The notes beneath the pieces were generated by a model. It made no database searches. It saw only the letters and a program-made list of their open reading frames with translations, and had not been told where the DNA came from. From Flavobacterium granuli (lineage in GTDB: Bacteria > Bacteroidota > Bacteroidia > Flavobacteriales > Flavobacteriaceae), in NCBI RefSeq assembly GCF_900129705.1, contig NZ_FQWO01000002.1:1-64000 (forward strand): a DNA stretch of 64,000 bases, in the 5' to 3' direction. Of the stretch, positions 1 to 11,500 are shown one piece after another. The translations under genes were made by a program, and so were the position numbers. Numbering within the stretch: the first letter of the stretch is position 1; every line of letters begins with the position of its first letter.

Positions 1-224
1 AAAAAAGTACTACCTTAAAAGGCTTTATTTGCATTGTAGAATAGGACAATTTGAAGATTTCAATAGGAAAAAGAGGTTTTTTCACAGCCTGACGTTATGG
101 CACTACAGCGGGTTTGGGATTAAATTGAGACCTGTTTTCGGATTTGTCAAATCATTCAAATACAAACCAATTTTTCCATTAAGCCAAATGCCCAAATTGC
201 TTGTAGTGTGTGTAGCCGTAGTTT

Positions 225-1178
225 CTATTCCAATTCTATTTTCCTTGCTTTAAGAATTCCATTTTTTTTTATTTCAACTAAATCTTCAACGTAAGTTCCC
301 ATTATAGGAATTGCTTTATTTTTAATTATTTTATAATATTCAACAGGATATTCATCTTCAATTTGCTTCGCATTTAGTTTTGAAATATCAAAATAGACTG
401 TCTTTTCAAAATTTATTTTTTTTGGTACGATATTCTTCTCTTTTGCGTAATTATCATTTTTATAAGGATTCCCTGGACTTGCCCATTTTCCATTTTTTGT
501 TTCGTATAAATTAAAATATTGATATTTTTCGTGATAAAGTTTTCCACAATACTCACCTACAAAAAGCAAAACATTTTCACAATTGCTAAATTTAGGAATC
601 CCATAATGATCAAAAGCAGTAAAAATTATAGTGTCTTTTGGGAAATTACCATAAAGATTTTTTTTAATTAAATATGTTGATTTAAACTCACTATCCATTG
701 TAATTGTATTGCAATAATATGGTTGTTTCTGTCCTTCTAACTTTAGTTTTTTTCCAATAAATATGTAATAGTTTGATGGTTTTTTCTGTTCACAACTTAC
801 AAAGGGAATGCATTTTTCAGGTTCTAATTGAATTTTTATTTCTTTTCTTTTCAGCAATTCAGAAACTGCATATTTCTGTGTTAAATATCTGGTTGCATAA
901 AAATAAAGAGAATCTGTTAATTTTGCTGAAATATTGAAGTTTCCGATAGAATCAGTAAAGACTACAAAATTTTTATTTTTTGTCAATTCATCATAACCAT
1001 CCCATTTTTTTGTCAAAGAAGATTTATCACGGAATTTTTTTAAAGTATCATTCACATTGATCATAACAAAATTTCTACTTTTTACGGTATCCAAAGCTAG
1101 ACCTTTTATTTTTATGGTTTGCGATATACAAACCGTATTAATTAACAATAAAAATATAAAGATAATTTTCTTATACAT
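225..1178 (-). CDS. Secreted protein of unknown function (carboxypeptidase-regulatory-like N-terminus)
   Basis: I do not recognise a named family over the full 317 residues. The N-terminus is a clear signal peptide (lysine pair, then a hydrophobic stretch of about 15 residues ending near CISQ), so the product is exported. After it comes a short beta-rich stretch (KIKGLALDT ... FTDSIGNFNISAKLTDSLYF) resembling the CarboxypepD_reg-like fold that many Bacteroidota surface proteins carry. The remainder is lysine- and tyrosine-rich with no catalytic motif that I can see; a CIPFVSC segment near residue 130 could form a disulfide. It stands alone, followed on the left by non-coding sequence and preceded on the right by a long gene-free region, so context gives no role. 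Confidence 0.7.
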   Translation of the reverse strand: MYKKIIFIFLLLINTVCISQTIKIKGLALDTVKSRNFVMINVNDTLKKFRDKSSLTKKWDGYDELTKNKNFVVFTDSIGNFNISAKLTDSLYFYATRYLTQKYAVSELLKRKEIKIQLEPEKCIPFVSCEQKKPSNYYIFIGKKLKLEGQKQPYYCNTITMDSEFKSTYLIKKNLYGNFPKDTIIFTAFDHYGIPKFSNCENVLLFVGEYCGKLYHEKYQYFNLYETKNGKWASPGNPYKNDNYAKEKNIVPKKINFEKTVYFDISKLNAKQIEDEYPVEYYKIIKNKAIPIMGTYVEDLVEIKKNGILKARKIELE

Positions 1179-2616
1179 ATCTCGTTTTTTTGAAATTACG
1201 GCTAACTTACTTATAGGTCTGACGTAGATCCGTTTTTGCTAATTTATAAAAATTAAGAAGGAATCTGTTTATTTATTGTAAAACTGTAGGTAATTTCTAT
1301 TCGATTGTTCTAATCCCGAAATTTAGGGACGGGACATTTTGGCCAATACTAATTTTTGAAGTCTTTTCTTGATTGGTTTTGCTGTTGTTTTAAAATTCAT
1401 TTCAAAGAAAAAAGAAAAAAAGAAAGCCGTTATTTGAAGTGGAAGGTTTCAAAAAAGCAGTTTTTTTGAAAAAATACTATTCGCCGCGGCGAATGGAGAT
1501 TTTTTCAAAAACCCGCAGGGCTTGAACTGAGCTTTTTTGGGAAAGCTTCCGATTTACTTTGCTTTCTTTTTTTATTTTTTGGTCGTTTACCGTTGACTTT
1601 CTTGCAGGAACGGGATTCCTAACGCCCCCAAGCACCGCAAGGAGCAAAAAAAGTGGTGCCCTTTTTTGGGCAAGGAACTTTTTTTTGCGGATGAGGAGCG
1701 CCGCGGCGGTGTTGCGGCAATCGAACAGCCACGCTAGACCGAGAACGTAATGGAGTGCTAACGCAATGGAGAGAAGGGATAGCAGCGTGTAACGGCGGGG
1801 AAACAATAAATGACTCCCGCCTTTTTTTTTTGGCGGGCAACCTTGATTTAGGGCAAAGCGAGCTACGACTGCAAACGAGAACGGCTTTGTATCGGAATCG
1901 GTTTTGTTTTTGCAATAATGTTCTGTTGAATGAAAAAAGCAGTCGTAGGGAGTGGCGCCGACCCAGATGGCTGAGCGAAGGAGCAACCGCTGAAAAAACG
2001 GAGGGCGGCAGACGCAAATACTGCTGGAATGTAGTGGAGCGCCCTTCGACTGCGCTCAGGGTGACAAAATGTGTAATGATAACGATTCGTTCTTATAGAA
2101 CGAATAGGGAAGCGAAACGGAATGAAGCGGTATTGCGGATGCAGTAGCCCGACCGAACGCAGGGAGAGCGCGTGTGAAGATGAGGGCGAGGAAGCGGACA
2201 GTAAGGCTGTTTTTTTTTAAGCTGCCTTATCTGGCGGCTGACGAACGGACTGTTGAACGGAGGGAAACCAACGCTATTGAATTGAAACAATAAATTACTT
2301 ATTTATATTAAAAACGTTCTTATGAAAATGTATGGTTGACCGACTGGAACAGCCGAACGGAACAAAGGGAACGACCGAAGAGAGACCGCTTGATTGCCCG
2401 TAATTGTTATGAAACATTAAGTTGTTTAATTCATGTATTTTTAAATAACATCCGTTATTTAACCTAATTTATTGATTAAAAACCTATACAATCGATTTTA
2501 TCAGTTACCACATCAACCCTTTCTTCCTTTTCCGGAGAAAACTATTGGTCCGAACAGTTTTTATTTACTGACTTCGATAAGTTATCTAAGATTATCAGTA
2601 TTTGTTGTATTGTTTT
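1179..2616. other. Gene-free GC-rich intergenic patchwork
   Basis: No credible gene in about 1.4 kb. From about 1475 to 2400 the sequence is much richer in GC than its surroundings and is built from short repeat-like pieces: a CCCGCC/GGCGGG hairpin with a T-rich loop (1816-1837), the CCCT...AGGG inverted repeat around 2042-2062, and a perfect ATTCGTTCT/AGAACGAAT hairpin (2085-2105). Open frames of 60-170 codons exist on both strands, but they overlap each other, have skewed composition (runs of K, R, S, L) and resemble no protein. Three short motifs recur in the gene-free stretch at 39.9-40.3 kb on the other side of the PUL. Nothing recognisable was seen in 1179-1475 or 2400-2616. Confidence 0.6.
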
Positions 2617-3558
<942 letters not shown>

Positions 3559-3697
3559 TTTATAAAATTAATTTATTGCTATTTAAAAAAACCGAAAGTA
3601 AAACACTGATAACTTTCGAATTAACAAAACTAAAAGTTGATTTAACACAACAGTATAATTACCACAATACAATTGGATTGCTACTGAAAATATTCAA

Positions 3698-3768
3698 AAA
3701 AGCATGGGTACGAGCAGCTTGCTAACTATAATCAACAAAAAAATTAGCCACCCGTAACCAATGCTTTC
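3698..3768 (-). terminator. Imperfect long hairpin after the last PUL gene
   Basis: Two arms (AAAGCATGGGTACG... and ...CGTAACCAATGCTTT) pair imperfectly around an A-rich loop, beginning about 20 bases past the stop of galM. Position and structure fit a transcription terminator for the minus-strand PUL. A decayed mobile-element end is an alternative. Confidence 0.4.
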
Positions 3769-3786
3769 TCAATTAGTCTTTTATAA

Positions 3787-4923
3787 TTACTTTATTAATC
3801 CAAATTGATAAACTGTAGTTTGTGTATAAGTTTCACCAGGTTTTAATACAGTCGAAGGAAAATTAGAGTGATTAGGGCTATCCGGATAATGCTGCGCTTC
3901 CATACAAAATGCAGTACGGTGATTGTATTGTTTTTTTCCTTTGCCAATGATTTTACCATCTAAAAAGTTACCACTATAAAACTGAATGGCCGGCTCAGTA
4001 GTAAAAACTTTCATCTCAATACCAGTTGAAGGTTCCGATACATTTGCAGCAAGAGTGAGTTCATTGGATTTTTTATTCAATATCCAATTGTGGTCGTAAC
4101 CCAAACCATATTTTAAATCTATGGTGTTTTCATTTATTCGTTCTCCAATTTTATGCGGTGTTCTAAAATCCATTGGAGTATTTGCAACACTTTGAATTTT
4201 ACCAGTAGGAATGAGTGTACTGTCGGTAGGAGTAAAATTGTCCGCATAAAGCGTAAGATTATGAGAAAAAATATCACCTTTTCCAGCTCCTTTCAAGTTA
4301 AAATAAGCATGATTGGTCAAGTTAATCACCGTTTCCGCATCAGTTTTAGCCCAATACTCTATTTTTAGCTCGTTAGCTTCCGTAAGGGTATAAGTTACTT
4401 TGATTTGCAAGTTGCCAGGAAAACCCTCTTCTCCATCTTTTGACAGATAACTCAATTCAATGGCATCTTCTCCACTTTTTGTAGTAAAAGCACGAGCATC
4501 CCAAACCACGTCGGCATATCCTTTTTTGCCCCCGTGAAGGGTATTTGGACCATTGTTTTTAAACAAAGAATACTTTTTGTCACCCAAGCTAAATTCGCCA
4601 TTGGCGATTCGGTTTCCATAGCGTCCCACTATAGCTCCAAGGTATTCTCCATTTTTGAGATATTGGTCTATCGATTCAAGCCCCAATACCACATCAGTAA
4701 GTTTTTTATCTTTGTTGGGAACGAACAAAGTAACCACTCGAGCACCATAATTAGTTATTTGGCAAACTACACCATTTGTATTCTCCAAGTTATAAAGGGA
4801 TACTTGTTTGCCATCAACTTGTTTTTCAAAACTTTCTTTAGGCAAAATGTCTTTATTGGTTTCTTTGCACGATATCATCAAAACACTTATAAATATTGTT
4901 AGAATTAAGTGGTTTTTTTTCAT
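3787..4923 (-). CDS. galM: Aldose 1-epimerase (mutarotase), lipoprotein
   Basis: GalM-type mutarotase interconverting alpha and beta anomers of aldoses. The 378 residues carry the family signatures in order: NGPNTLHGG (substrate-binding His, about residue 125), NLTNHAYFNLKG (catalytic His, about 200), a DHNWILN-type segment near 280, AIQFYSGNFLDG, and the C-terminal CMEAQHYPDSPNH with the catalytic Glu. The N-terminus is a lipoprotein signal peptide with the lipobox LMISC, so the enzyme is membrane-anchored outside the cytoplasm, as is common for PUL-encoded mutarotases. It is the last gene of the PUL, 106 bases after a six-hairpin glycosidase gene, and probably equilibrates sugars released by the upstream enzymes. 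Confidence 0.93.
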   Translation of the reverse strand: MKKNHLILTIFISVLMISCKETNKDILPKESFEKQVDGKQVSLYNLENTNGVVCQITNYGARVVTLFVPNKDKKLTDVVLGLESIDQYLKNGEYLGAIVGRYGNRIANGEFSLGDKKYSLFKNNGPNTLHGGKKGYADVVWDARAFTTKSGEDAIELSYLSKDGEEGFPGNLQIKVTYTLTEANELKIEYWAKTDAETVINLTNHAYFNLKGAGKGDIFSHNLTLYADNFTPTDSTLIPTGKIQSVANTPMDFRTPHKIGERINENTIDLKYGLGYDHNWILNKKSNELTLAANVSEPSTGIEMKVFTTEPAIQFYSGNFLDGKIIGKGKKQYNHRTAFCMEAQHYPDSPNHSNFPSTVLKPGETYTQTTVYQFGLIK

Positions 4924-5029
4924 TTCATTATTTTTTAAAGATTAAATTTTAGATTCTATTTTTTAATTAATTCCATATTATTCGATTGAAGCGATACGAT
5001 TGTCGGCAATTATATTCAATAGATCAAGA

Positions 5030-8000
5030 TTATTTTAAATTTATCCGAATTGATTTTTGTTGGTATTTTTCTTTGTCAGCAGGAATTGTAACTCTAAACA
5101 AAGCAAAACCATCAGCTTCTTTTTTTAGTAATTCAGCTCCAGTGTAATTTATAATATCTGTTCCCACAAGTAATTTAAAGTCGTAAGTGCTACCGCTTTT
5201 TCCTTCAATGTCAATTTTAAATGAATTACCTTCTAGTTGCTGTTTCAATATCCTGAATCCTTTAGACTCCGCCATTAACTCCGGTGTTACATAAGTAGGC
5301 AAAGTGGAAAATCCTTCTTTTGCCAATAAAAGGTGAATCTCTGTTGAACTTGTGATACTTATAGTTTTATCTAGTCGTATATCCAAATATTCCTTGTTAT
5401 CCAGAATGGTATATTCAACATCATTTCCGTTTACCAATACACGTTGAATTTTAGACCCCAAAGGAAGAGTTGTCGTAAAATTCATTTTGAATTCTTGGTT
5501 TGAAGTCAAGTTGTAGACCCAATCCGTATCGGACTGCTTTTTAAATTTAAACTCGAAACTGTTTTTTCCAAATTTAACATTGGAAGCTTCAAACCATTTC
5601 CAATCGAACGGCAATCTTGGAGCAAAACCAACCGTGTTTGTCAAAGCATCTGGACGATAGCCCAACATTCCTTCAAAAATAGGTTGTAATCCCAAAGCCT
5701 CTGACCAACATTGATGAGGAGTAACTCCTCCAGGACGGTAATTTTCTCCAATTAACACTTCTGGAGAACTTCCCATTGAAAATTCTCTGTAATGCATTAA
5801 GTTATTTCTCAAGTTTGTAAAACCCTGATTATATCTTCCTGTTTGGTACTCAGCTAGTGAAGTCCAACCAGTGAATAAGGGTAATACACCTCCGTCATAA
5901 TAACTTTTCGGATCATATATAGGGCTTCTATTGCTCATTATACGCATTCCCCAGTCGGCCGAAAATGAATTTGAAGCAAATGCTTCTATCATCGTTTTTG
6001 AACGTTCTTTATCCAATACATTAAAATATACTGGTACTGTTGTCAGAATGATGAAATCCTTGGTATAAGAACCATCACGGTATTTGCCATAATTATAGTA
6101 ATTGTCTTTGTTCCAGAATTCCTCTACAGTCTGCGTTACTTTTTTTGAATCAGATAAGTATCCTTCGGCTAGAACTTCTTTGCCTATCCCTTTTGCCATA
6201 TAACTGGCATCTCGCAAAGCAGCAGCCCAAATACCAGACAAATAAAATTCAGTGTGGGCTCCATACAACTTCCCGCCTTCAAGCCAGCCATGTCCAACAT
6301 TCGATATTTCTATGAGTCCATCTCCATCAGTATCGGTTGAATAACAAAAATCTATCGCTTTTTGAATAGCTCCCCAATTGGCACGAACAAATTCGACATC
6401 ACCAGAATAACGTAAATAATGGGCAAATAAATTAACAAACAAAGGAGTCGAATCGGAGGCATCATAATGAACCGAACCGCTTGATGTCAATTCATGGTAT
6501 ATTTTTCCGTCAACATTTTGGAATTTTATAAACGTTTTCAATACTTGCTTGACCAATTCAAAATTCCCATAATTATTCACGGCAAATCCTGACCACACTG
6601 CATCTCGTCCAAAATACCAAGCATAACCCGGTCTTCCGCTTACTTTTTGTGATCCGCCCCAACCTCTTGTAGTGGTCGAATATCCTGCCATAAGCGACTT
6701 GCCGATACCGGGAGTTTCAACTTCAAACTTTGAGGTTCCCAAAACTGCCATTTTGTAACCCTCGTTAAATTCAGGATCAGGTGTATTTATATTTACTGTA
6801 TTTTTCAACAAGCTATTGTAATAGGTGGTTGCTTCATTCAATACATTTTCAGCATCACTGATGGCATTGGAATAATCAACGAGCGTTTTTGAAATACCCT
6901 CATTGCCTGATGCAAAACAAACATCAAGTGCTGATTTATTTTGCACATCAATTTCTACCAAAAAGGCTGTTTGAAGCTTGTCCGTTGGAGTGCCTTCCCA
7001 TTTTCCATTGGCATACTTAAAGCCATCAAATTGTCCCCCAACAAGCAAATTGCTTTCCGAATTTGATCCTATTACAGATACAAATTCTTCATTTTTATCC
7101 GAAACAACTATGGTGTTGTTTTGTCTAGACCAGGTGTAGTTTAGTGAACCTAAAGCTTCCTCGTTATATGGCCACATATATCGTAAATTACTTTTGACAG
7201 AATATACCAAATGCTCAATGCCTGTGCCTCCATCCCATTGATAGTGTGCTGTAGCAATAGGATCTTTAACACTGGTACTGATAATTTCTTCTAACTGAGT
7301 ACCATTCGGTAATTGATAGGTGCGTAAGATTGCTTCAGGACGAACTTCAAACTTTGGTGATATATTTTTTAACCAACAAATAGTATCGCTAGTTGCTATT
7401 TTCACTCCCACATTAAAATCACGTGCCGACATCACAGGATGTGTCCAAATTTCTTCAATACCGGCTTTTTCTTTTCCCATTACCAAGCTGCGTTTGCCTG
7501 CCAAATCGAAATAATTGTTTGTAGCCTTACGACTCAGAGAAAGTGGAGAAGGCTTCAGTTGCCAAACCGTGGAGGCTTTTAGTTTTATTTTATCGATAGT
7601 ATTGTCCTTTTTTTGCACTTTGCAAACTTCATAAGTCCAAAAATGTTGGTTTTCTTTCTCGAATTTACCGTTCAAATAATTGAGGCAATTGTCCGTGAAT
7701 TGTTCCAATTCTTTAGTGTTGAAATTATCCGGAGCAAAATACGTATAGGCTCCAACGGCCAACACTTTGCCTTTTCCATAAGGTGTTTCCCATAATAATT
7801 TATTTTTGTCGTCGTAAGTGATGTAAGCCCAATCAATCCCAATTACTTTTGCACCATTTGCAGTCGGGAGATTATTTTCGAAAAAACCCAACGTTCGCAT
7901 TTTCATATCCTTCTTGGCATGCCATATGTAAGCTCCACCGTGCATTTCGATAAATACGGGATGGCTTCGAAATCCGTGAAAACCTAGTTTACGTCCAAAA

Positions 8001-8419
8001 CCTTCATCAACGGCAGCACGATGTTTTACTACAATAGGGCTTTTTTCAATTCCCCAAGCATTAAGTAATTTGACAGCGTCTAGTGTCAACATCATTTTCC
8101 CTCCTTGGTTGAGATAGGATTTTACGGCTTTTCCCATTTTAATTTCTGAAGGAACTTTTTCTAAAGTATCAGGGCGATGGTACCAAACTACCTGATATTT
8201 TTTAAGATCAAATTTGTTGTTCGCTACTTCATCGAGAGTGATTTTTTGAACCGTATAATTGATCTTGCGAGCATCGAAGAATTTTTGCAAGGCAGCATAT
8301 TCAGCTGTTTGTTCGTTTTTTCCATTTACAAGTAAAGCAATTTTGACAGGAGGTGGAGCCATACTAGACATCAGCAATAGAACAACAAATAGAAAACTGT
8401 ATTTTATGATGCTTTTCAT
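5030..8419 (-). CDS. Secreted (alpha/alpha)6 glycosidase with N-terminal ThuA/GATase1-like domain (copy A)
   Basis: 1129 residues with an N-terminal signal peptide. Residues about 25-245 look like a ThuA/class I amidotransferase-like alpha-beta domain (VKIALLVNGKNEQ, QVVWYHRPDTL, GKVLAVGAYTYFAPDN). About 290-540 is a beta-sandwich, and about 560-930 an (alpha/alpha)6 six-hairpin glycosidase domain of the GH15/GH63/glycogen-debranching type, with GRPGYAWYFGRDAVWSG, IYHELTSSGSVHYD, DTDGDGLIEIS and, near the end, HQCWSEALGLQ. The C-terminal 200 residues are another beta-rich module. The Asp of FGRDA and Glu of WSE are candidate active-site residues, but I cannot assign a numbered GH family. Tandem with a paralogue of identical length, 158 bases away. 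At the second active-site loop it reads GGVLPLFTGW where the paralogue has GSVWPLFTGW, suggesting a shifted specificity. Confidence 0.75.
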   Translation of the reverse strand: MKSIIKYSFLFVVLLLMSSMAPPPVKIALLVNGKNEQTAEYAALQKFFDARKINYTVQKITLDEVANNKFDLKKYQVVWYHRPDTLEKVPSEIKMGKAVKSYLNQGGKMMLTLDAVKLLNAWGIEKSPIVVKHRAAVDEGFGRKLGFHGFRSHPVFIEMHGGAYIWHAKKDMKMRTLGFFENNLPTANGAKVIGIDWAYITYDDKNKLLWETPYGKGKVLAVGAYTYFAPDNFNTKELEQFTDNCLNYLNGKFEKENQHFWTYEVCKVQKKDNTIDKIKLKASTVWQLKPSPLSLSRKATNNYFDLAGKRSLVMGKEKAGIEEIWTHPVMSARDFNVGVKIATSDTICWLKNISPKFEVRPEAILRTYQLPNGTQLEEIISTSVKDPIATAHYQWDGGTGIEHLVYSVKSNLRYMWPYNEEALGSLNYTWSRQNNTIVVSDKNEEFVSVIGSNSESNLLVGGQFDGFKYANGKWEGTPTDKLQTAFLVEIDVQNKSALDVCFASGNEGISKTLVDYSNAISDAENVLNEATTYYNSLLKNTVNINTPDPEFNEGYKMAVLGTSKFEVETPGIGKSLMAGYSTTTRGWGGSQKVSGRPGYAWYFGRDAVWSGFAVNNYGNFELVKQVLKTFIKFQNVDGKIYHELTSSGSVHYDASDSTPLFVNLFAHYLRYSGDVEFVRANWGAIQKAIDFCYSTDTDGDGLIEISNVGHGWLEGGKLYGAHTEFYLSGIWAAALRDASYMAKGIGKEVLAEGYLSDSKKVTQTVEEFWNKDNYYNYGKYRDGSYTKDFIILTTVPVYFNVLDKERSKTMIEAFASNSFSADWGMRIMSNRSPIYDPKSYYDGGVLPLFTGWTSLAEYQTGRYNQGFTNLRNNLMHYREFSMGSSPEVLIGENYRPGGVTPHQCWSEALGLQPIFEGMLGYRPDALTNTVGFAPRLPFDWKWFEASNVKFGKNSFEFKFKKQSDTDWVYNLTSNQEFKMNFTTTLPLGSKIQRVLVNGNDVEYTILDNKEYLDIRLDKTISITSSTEIHLLLAKEGFSTLPTYVTPELMAESKGFRILKQQLEGNSFKIDIEGKSGSTYDFKLLVGTDIINYTGAELLKKEADGFALFRVTIPADKEKYQQKSIRINLK

Positions 8420-8577
8420 TATTAATATTTTATGCTTGATATTCTCTTCTATGGCCTCACCATATTTTGACCAGATTATTTTTTAAATCCTATCCCGTGA
8501 ATTATAATAATGTACTGACAACTGCTCTTTCAAAAAATTATCCATCAAATTAGATACAAGCAATGTCAGTTAACTCA

Positions 8578-11500
8578 TTATTTCACATTAATCCGAATTG
8601 TTTTTTGTTGGTATTTTTCTTTGTCAGCAGGAATTGTAACTCTGAACAAAGCAAAACCATCGGCTTCTTTTTTAATTAATTCGGCTCCAATGCAATTTAC
8701 AATGTCAGTTCCCGCAAGTAATTTAAAGTAATGAGTACTGCCACTTTTTCCTTCAATGTCAATTTTAAATGATTTGCCTTCCAGTTGCTGTTTCAATATC
8801 CTGAATCCTTTTGACTCCGCCATCAGTTCTGGTTTAACATAAATAGGCAAAGTAGACAATCCTACTTTTGTTAATATGACGCGAATCTCTGTTTGGGCTG
8901 TTACATTTATGGTTTTATCAAGCTTTATATCCAAATATTGCTTGTTGTCTAGATAAGTATATTCAACATCCTTTCCGTTTACCAATACACGTTGGATTTT
9001 AGATCCCAAAGGAAGGTTTGCCGTAAAATTCATTTTGAAGTCCTGGTTAGAAGTCAAGTTGTATACCCAATCAGTATCGGACTGTTTTTTAAATTTAAAC
9101 TCGAAACTGTTTTTTCCAAATTTAACATTGGAAGCCTCAAACCATTTCCAATCGAAAGGTAATCTAGGTGCTAAAACGACAGTGTTTGTCAAAGCATCTG
9201 GTCGATAGCCCAACATTCCTTCAAAAATAGGCTGCAATACCATTGTTTCTGACCAACATTGATGGGAAGTTACTCCGCTAGTACGATAGGTTTCTCCATT
9301 CATTACTTCTACAGCATTGCCCATTGAAAAATCTTTATAATTCAACAAATTGTTCATTATGTTTGTAAAACCTTGATTGTAAAGTCCTGTCTGGTATTCA
9401 GCAAGTGATGTCCATCCTGTGAATAAAGGCCAAACACTGCCAAAGTGATAACTTCTCGGGTCATACAATGGGCTTTTGTTGCTAATCATGCGCATTCCCC
9501 AGTCGGCCGAAAATGAATTTGAAGCAAATGCTTCTACCATCGTTTTGGAACGCTCTTTATTCAATACATCAAATAAAACAGGTACTGTAGTGAGTATAAT
9601 AAAATCTTTAGTATAGGAACCATCTCGGTATTTGCCATAATTATAGTAATTGTCTTTGTTCCAAAATTCTTCGACAGTCTGCATTACTTTTTTTGAATCT
9701 GAGAGATATGCTTTAGCTAGTATTTTCTTGTCTATTCCTTCTGCCAAATAGCTTGCATCACGCAAAGCAGCTGCCCAAATACCAGACAAATAGAATTCAG
9801 TGTGGGCTCCATAAAGCGTCCCTCCTTCGAGCCATCCGTGTCCAACATTCGATATCTCAATTAAACCATCACCATCGGTATCGGTTGAATAACAAAAATC
9901 AATAGCTTTTTGTATGGCTTCCCAATTGGCACGAACAAATTCGACATCGCCAGAATAACGTAAATAATGAGCAAATAAATTAACAAACAAAGGAGTCGAA
10001 TCGGATGCATCATAATGAACCGAACCGCTTGAGGTCAATTCATGGTAAATTTTCCCGTCAACATTTTGGAATTTTATGAACGTTTTCAATACTTGCTTGA
10101 CCAATTCAAAATTGCCATAATTATTCACTGCAAATCCTGACCAAGCTGCATCTCGTCCAAAATACCAAGCATAACCCGGTCTTCCACTTACTTTTTGTGC
10201 TCCACCCCAACCTCTTGCCGTGGTCGAATAACCTGCCATAAGTGACTTGCCGATACCGGGAGTTTCAACTTCAAACTTTGAGGTTCCCAAAACTGCCATT
10301 TTGTAACCCTCGTTAAAAGCAGGATCGGGAGTGTTTATGTTCACCGTATTTTTTAACAAATTATCGTAATGGGCAGTCGCTTGATTTAATACGCTTTCGG
10401 CTTCGTTGATAGCATTGGAATAATCCACTAGCGTTTTAGAAATACCTTCATTGCCTGATGCAAAACAAACATCAAGTGCTGATTTATTTTGCACGTCGGT
10501 TTCCACTAAAAAGGCTGTTTGAAGCTTGTCCGTTGGAGTACCTTCCCATTTTCCATTGGCATACTTAAAGTCGTCAAATTGGCCACCAACAAGTAAATTG
10601 CTTTTGGAATTTGATCCTATGATAGATACGAATTCTTCTTTTTTATCCGAAACAACTATGGTGTTGTTTTGTGAAGACCAAGTGTAGTTTAGTGAACCTA
10701 AAGCTTCCTCGTTATATGGCCACATATAACGTAAATTACTTTTAACAGAGTACACAATACGCTCGATTCCTACAACATTGCTCCATTGATAATGAACTAT
10801 GGCAACAGGGTCTTTCACACTGCTACTTATAATTTCATTTAACTGGATACCATTCGGTAGTTGATAGGTGCGCACAATTGCTTCCGGACGAACTTCGAAC
10901 TTTGGCGTTATATTTTTTAACCAACAAATAGTATCGCTGGTTGCTATTTTTATGCCCACGTTAAAATCACGTGCCGACATGACTGGGTGTGTCCAAATTT
11001 CTTCAATACCGGCTTTTTCTTTTCCCATCACCAGACTGCGTTTGCCTGCCAAATCGAAATAATTGTTTGTTGCCAAACGACTCAGCGAAAGTGGGGAAGA
11101 TTTAAGCTGCCAAACTCTAGGTGGCGTCACTTTTATTTCTTCAATTATTTGGTTATTTTTTTCCACCTTGCAGGCATCATACTTCCAAAAATCTTGTTTC
11201 TCGTTCTCGAATTTACCGTTCAAATAATTGAGGCAGTTATCCGTGAATTGTTCCAATTCTTTAGTGTTAAAATTATCCGGAGCAAAATACGTATAGGCTC
11301 CAACGGCCAACACTTTGCCTTTTCCATAAGGTGTTTCCCATAATAATTTATTTTTGTCGTCGTAAGTGATGTAAGCCCAATCAATCCCAATTACTTTTGC
11401 ACCATTTGCAGTCGGGAGATTATTTTCGAAAAAACCCAACGTTCGCATTTTCATATCCTTCTTGGCATGCCATATGTAAGCTCCACCGTGCATTTCGATA

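Noticed and set aside
29..253. A 74-codon frame at the left edge
   Set aside because: It overlaps the end of the secreted-protein gene, has no family resemblance and no sensible start context.
1477..2290. Several overlapping open frames of 65-169 codons on both strands
   Set aside because: They overlap one another, have extreme K/R/S/L composition from GC-rich repeats, and show no domain; this is non-coding repeat sequence.
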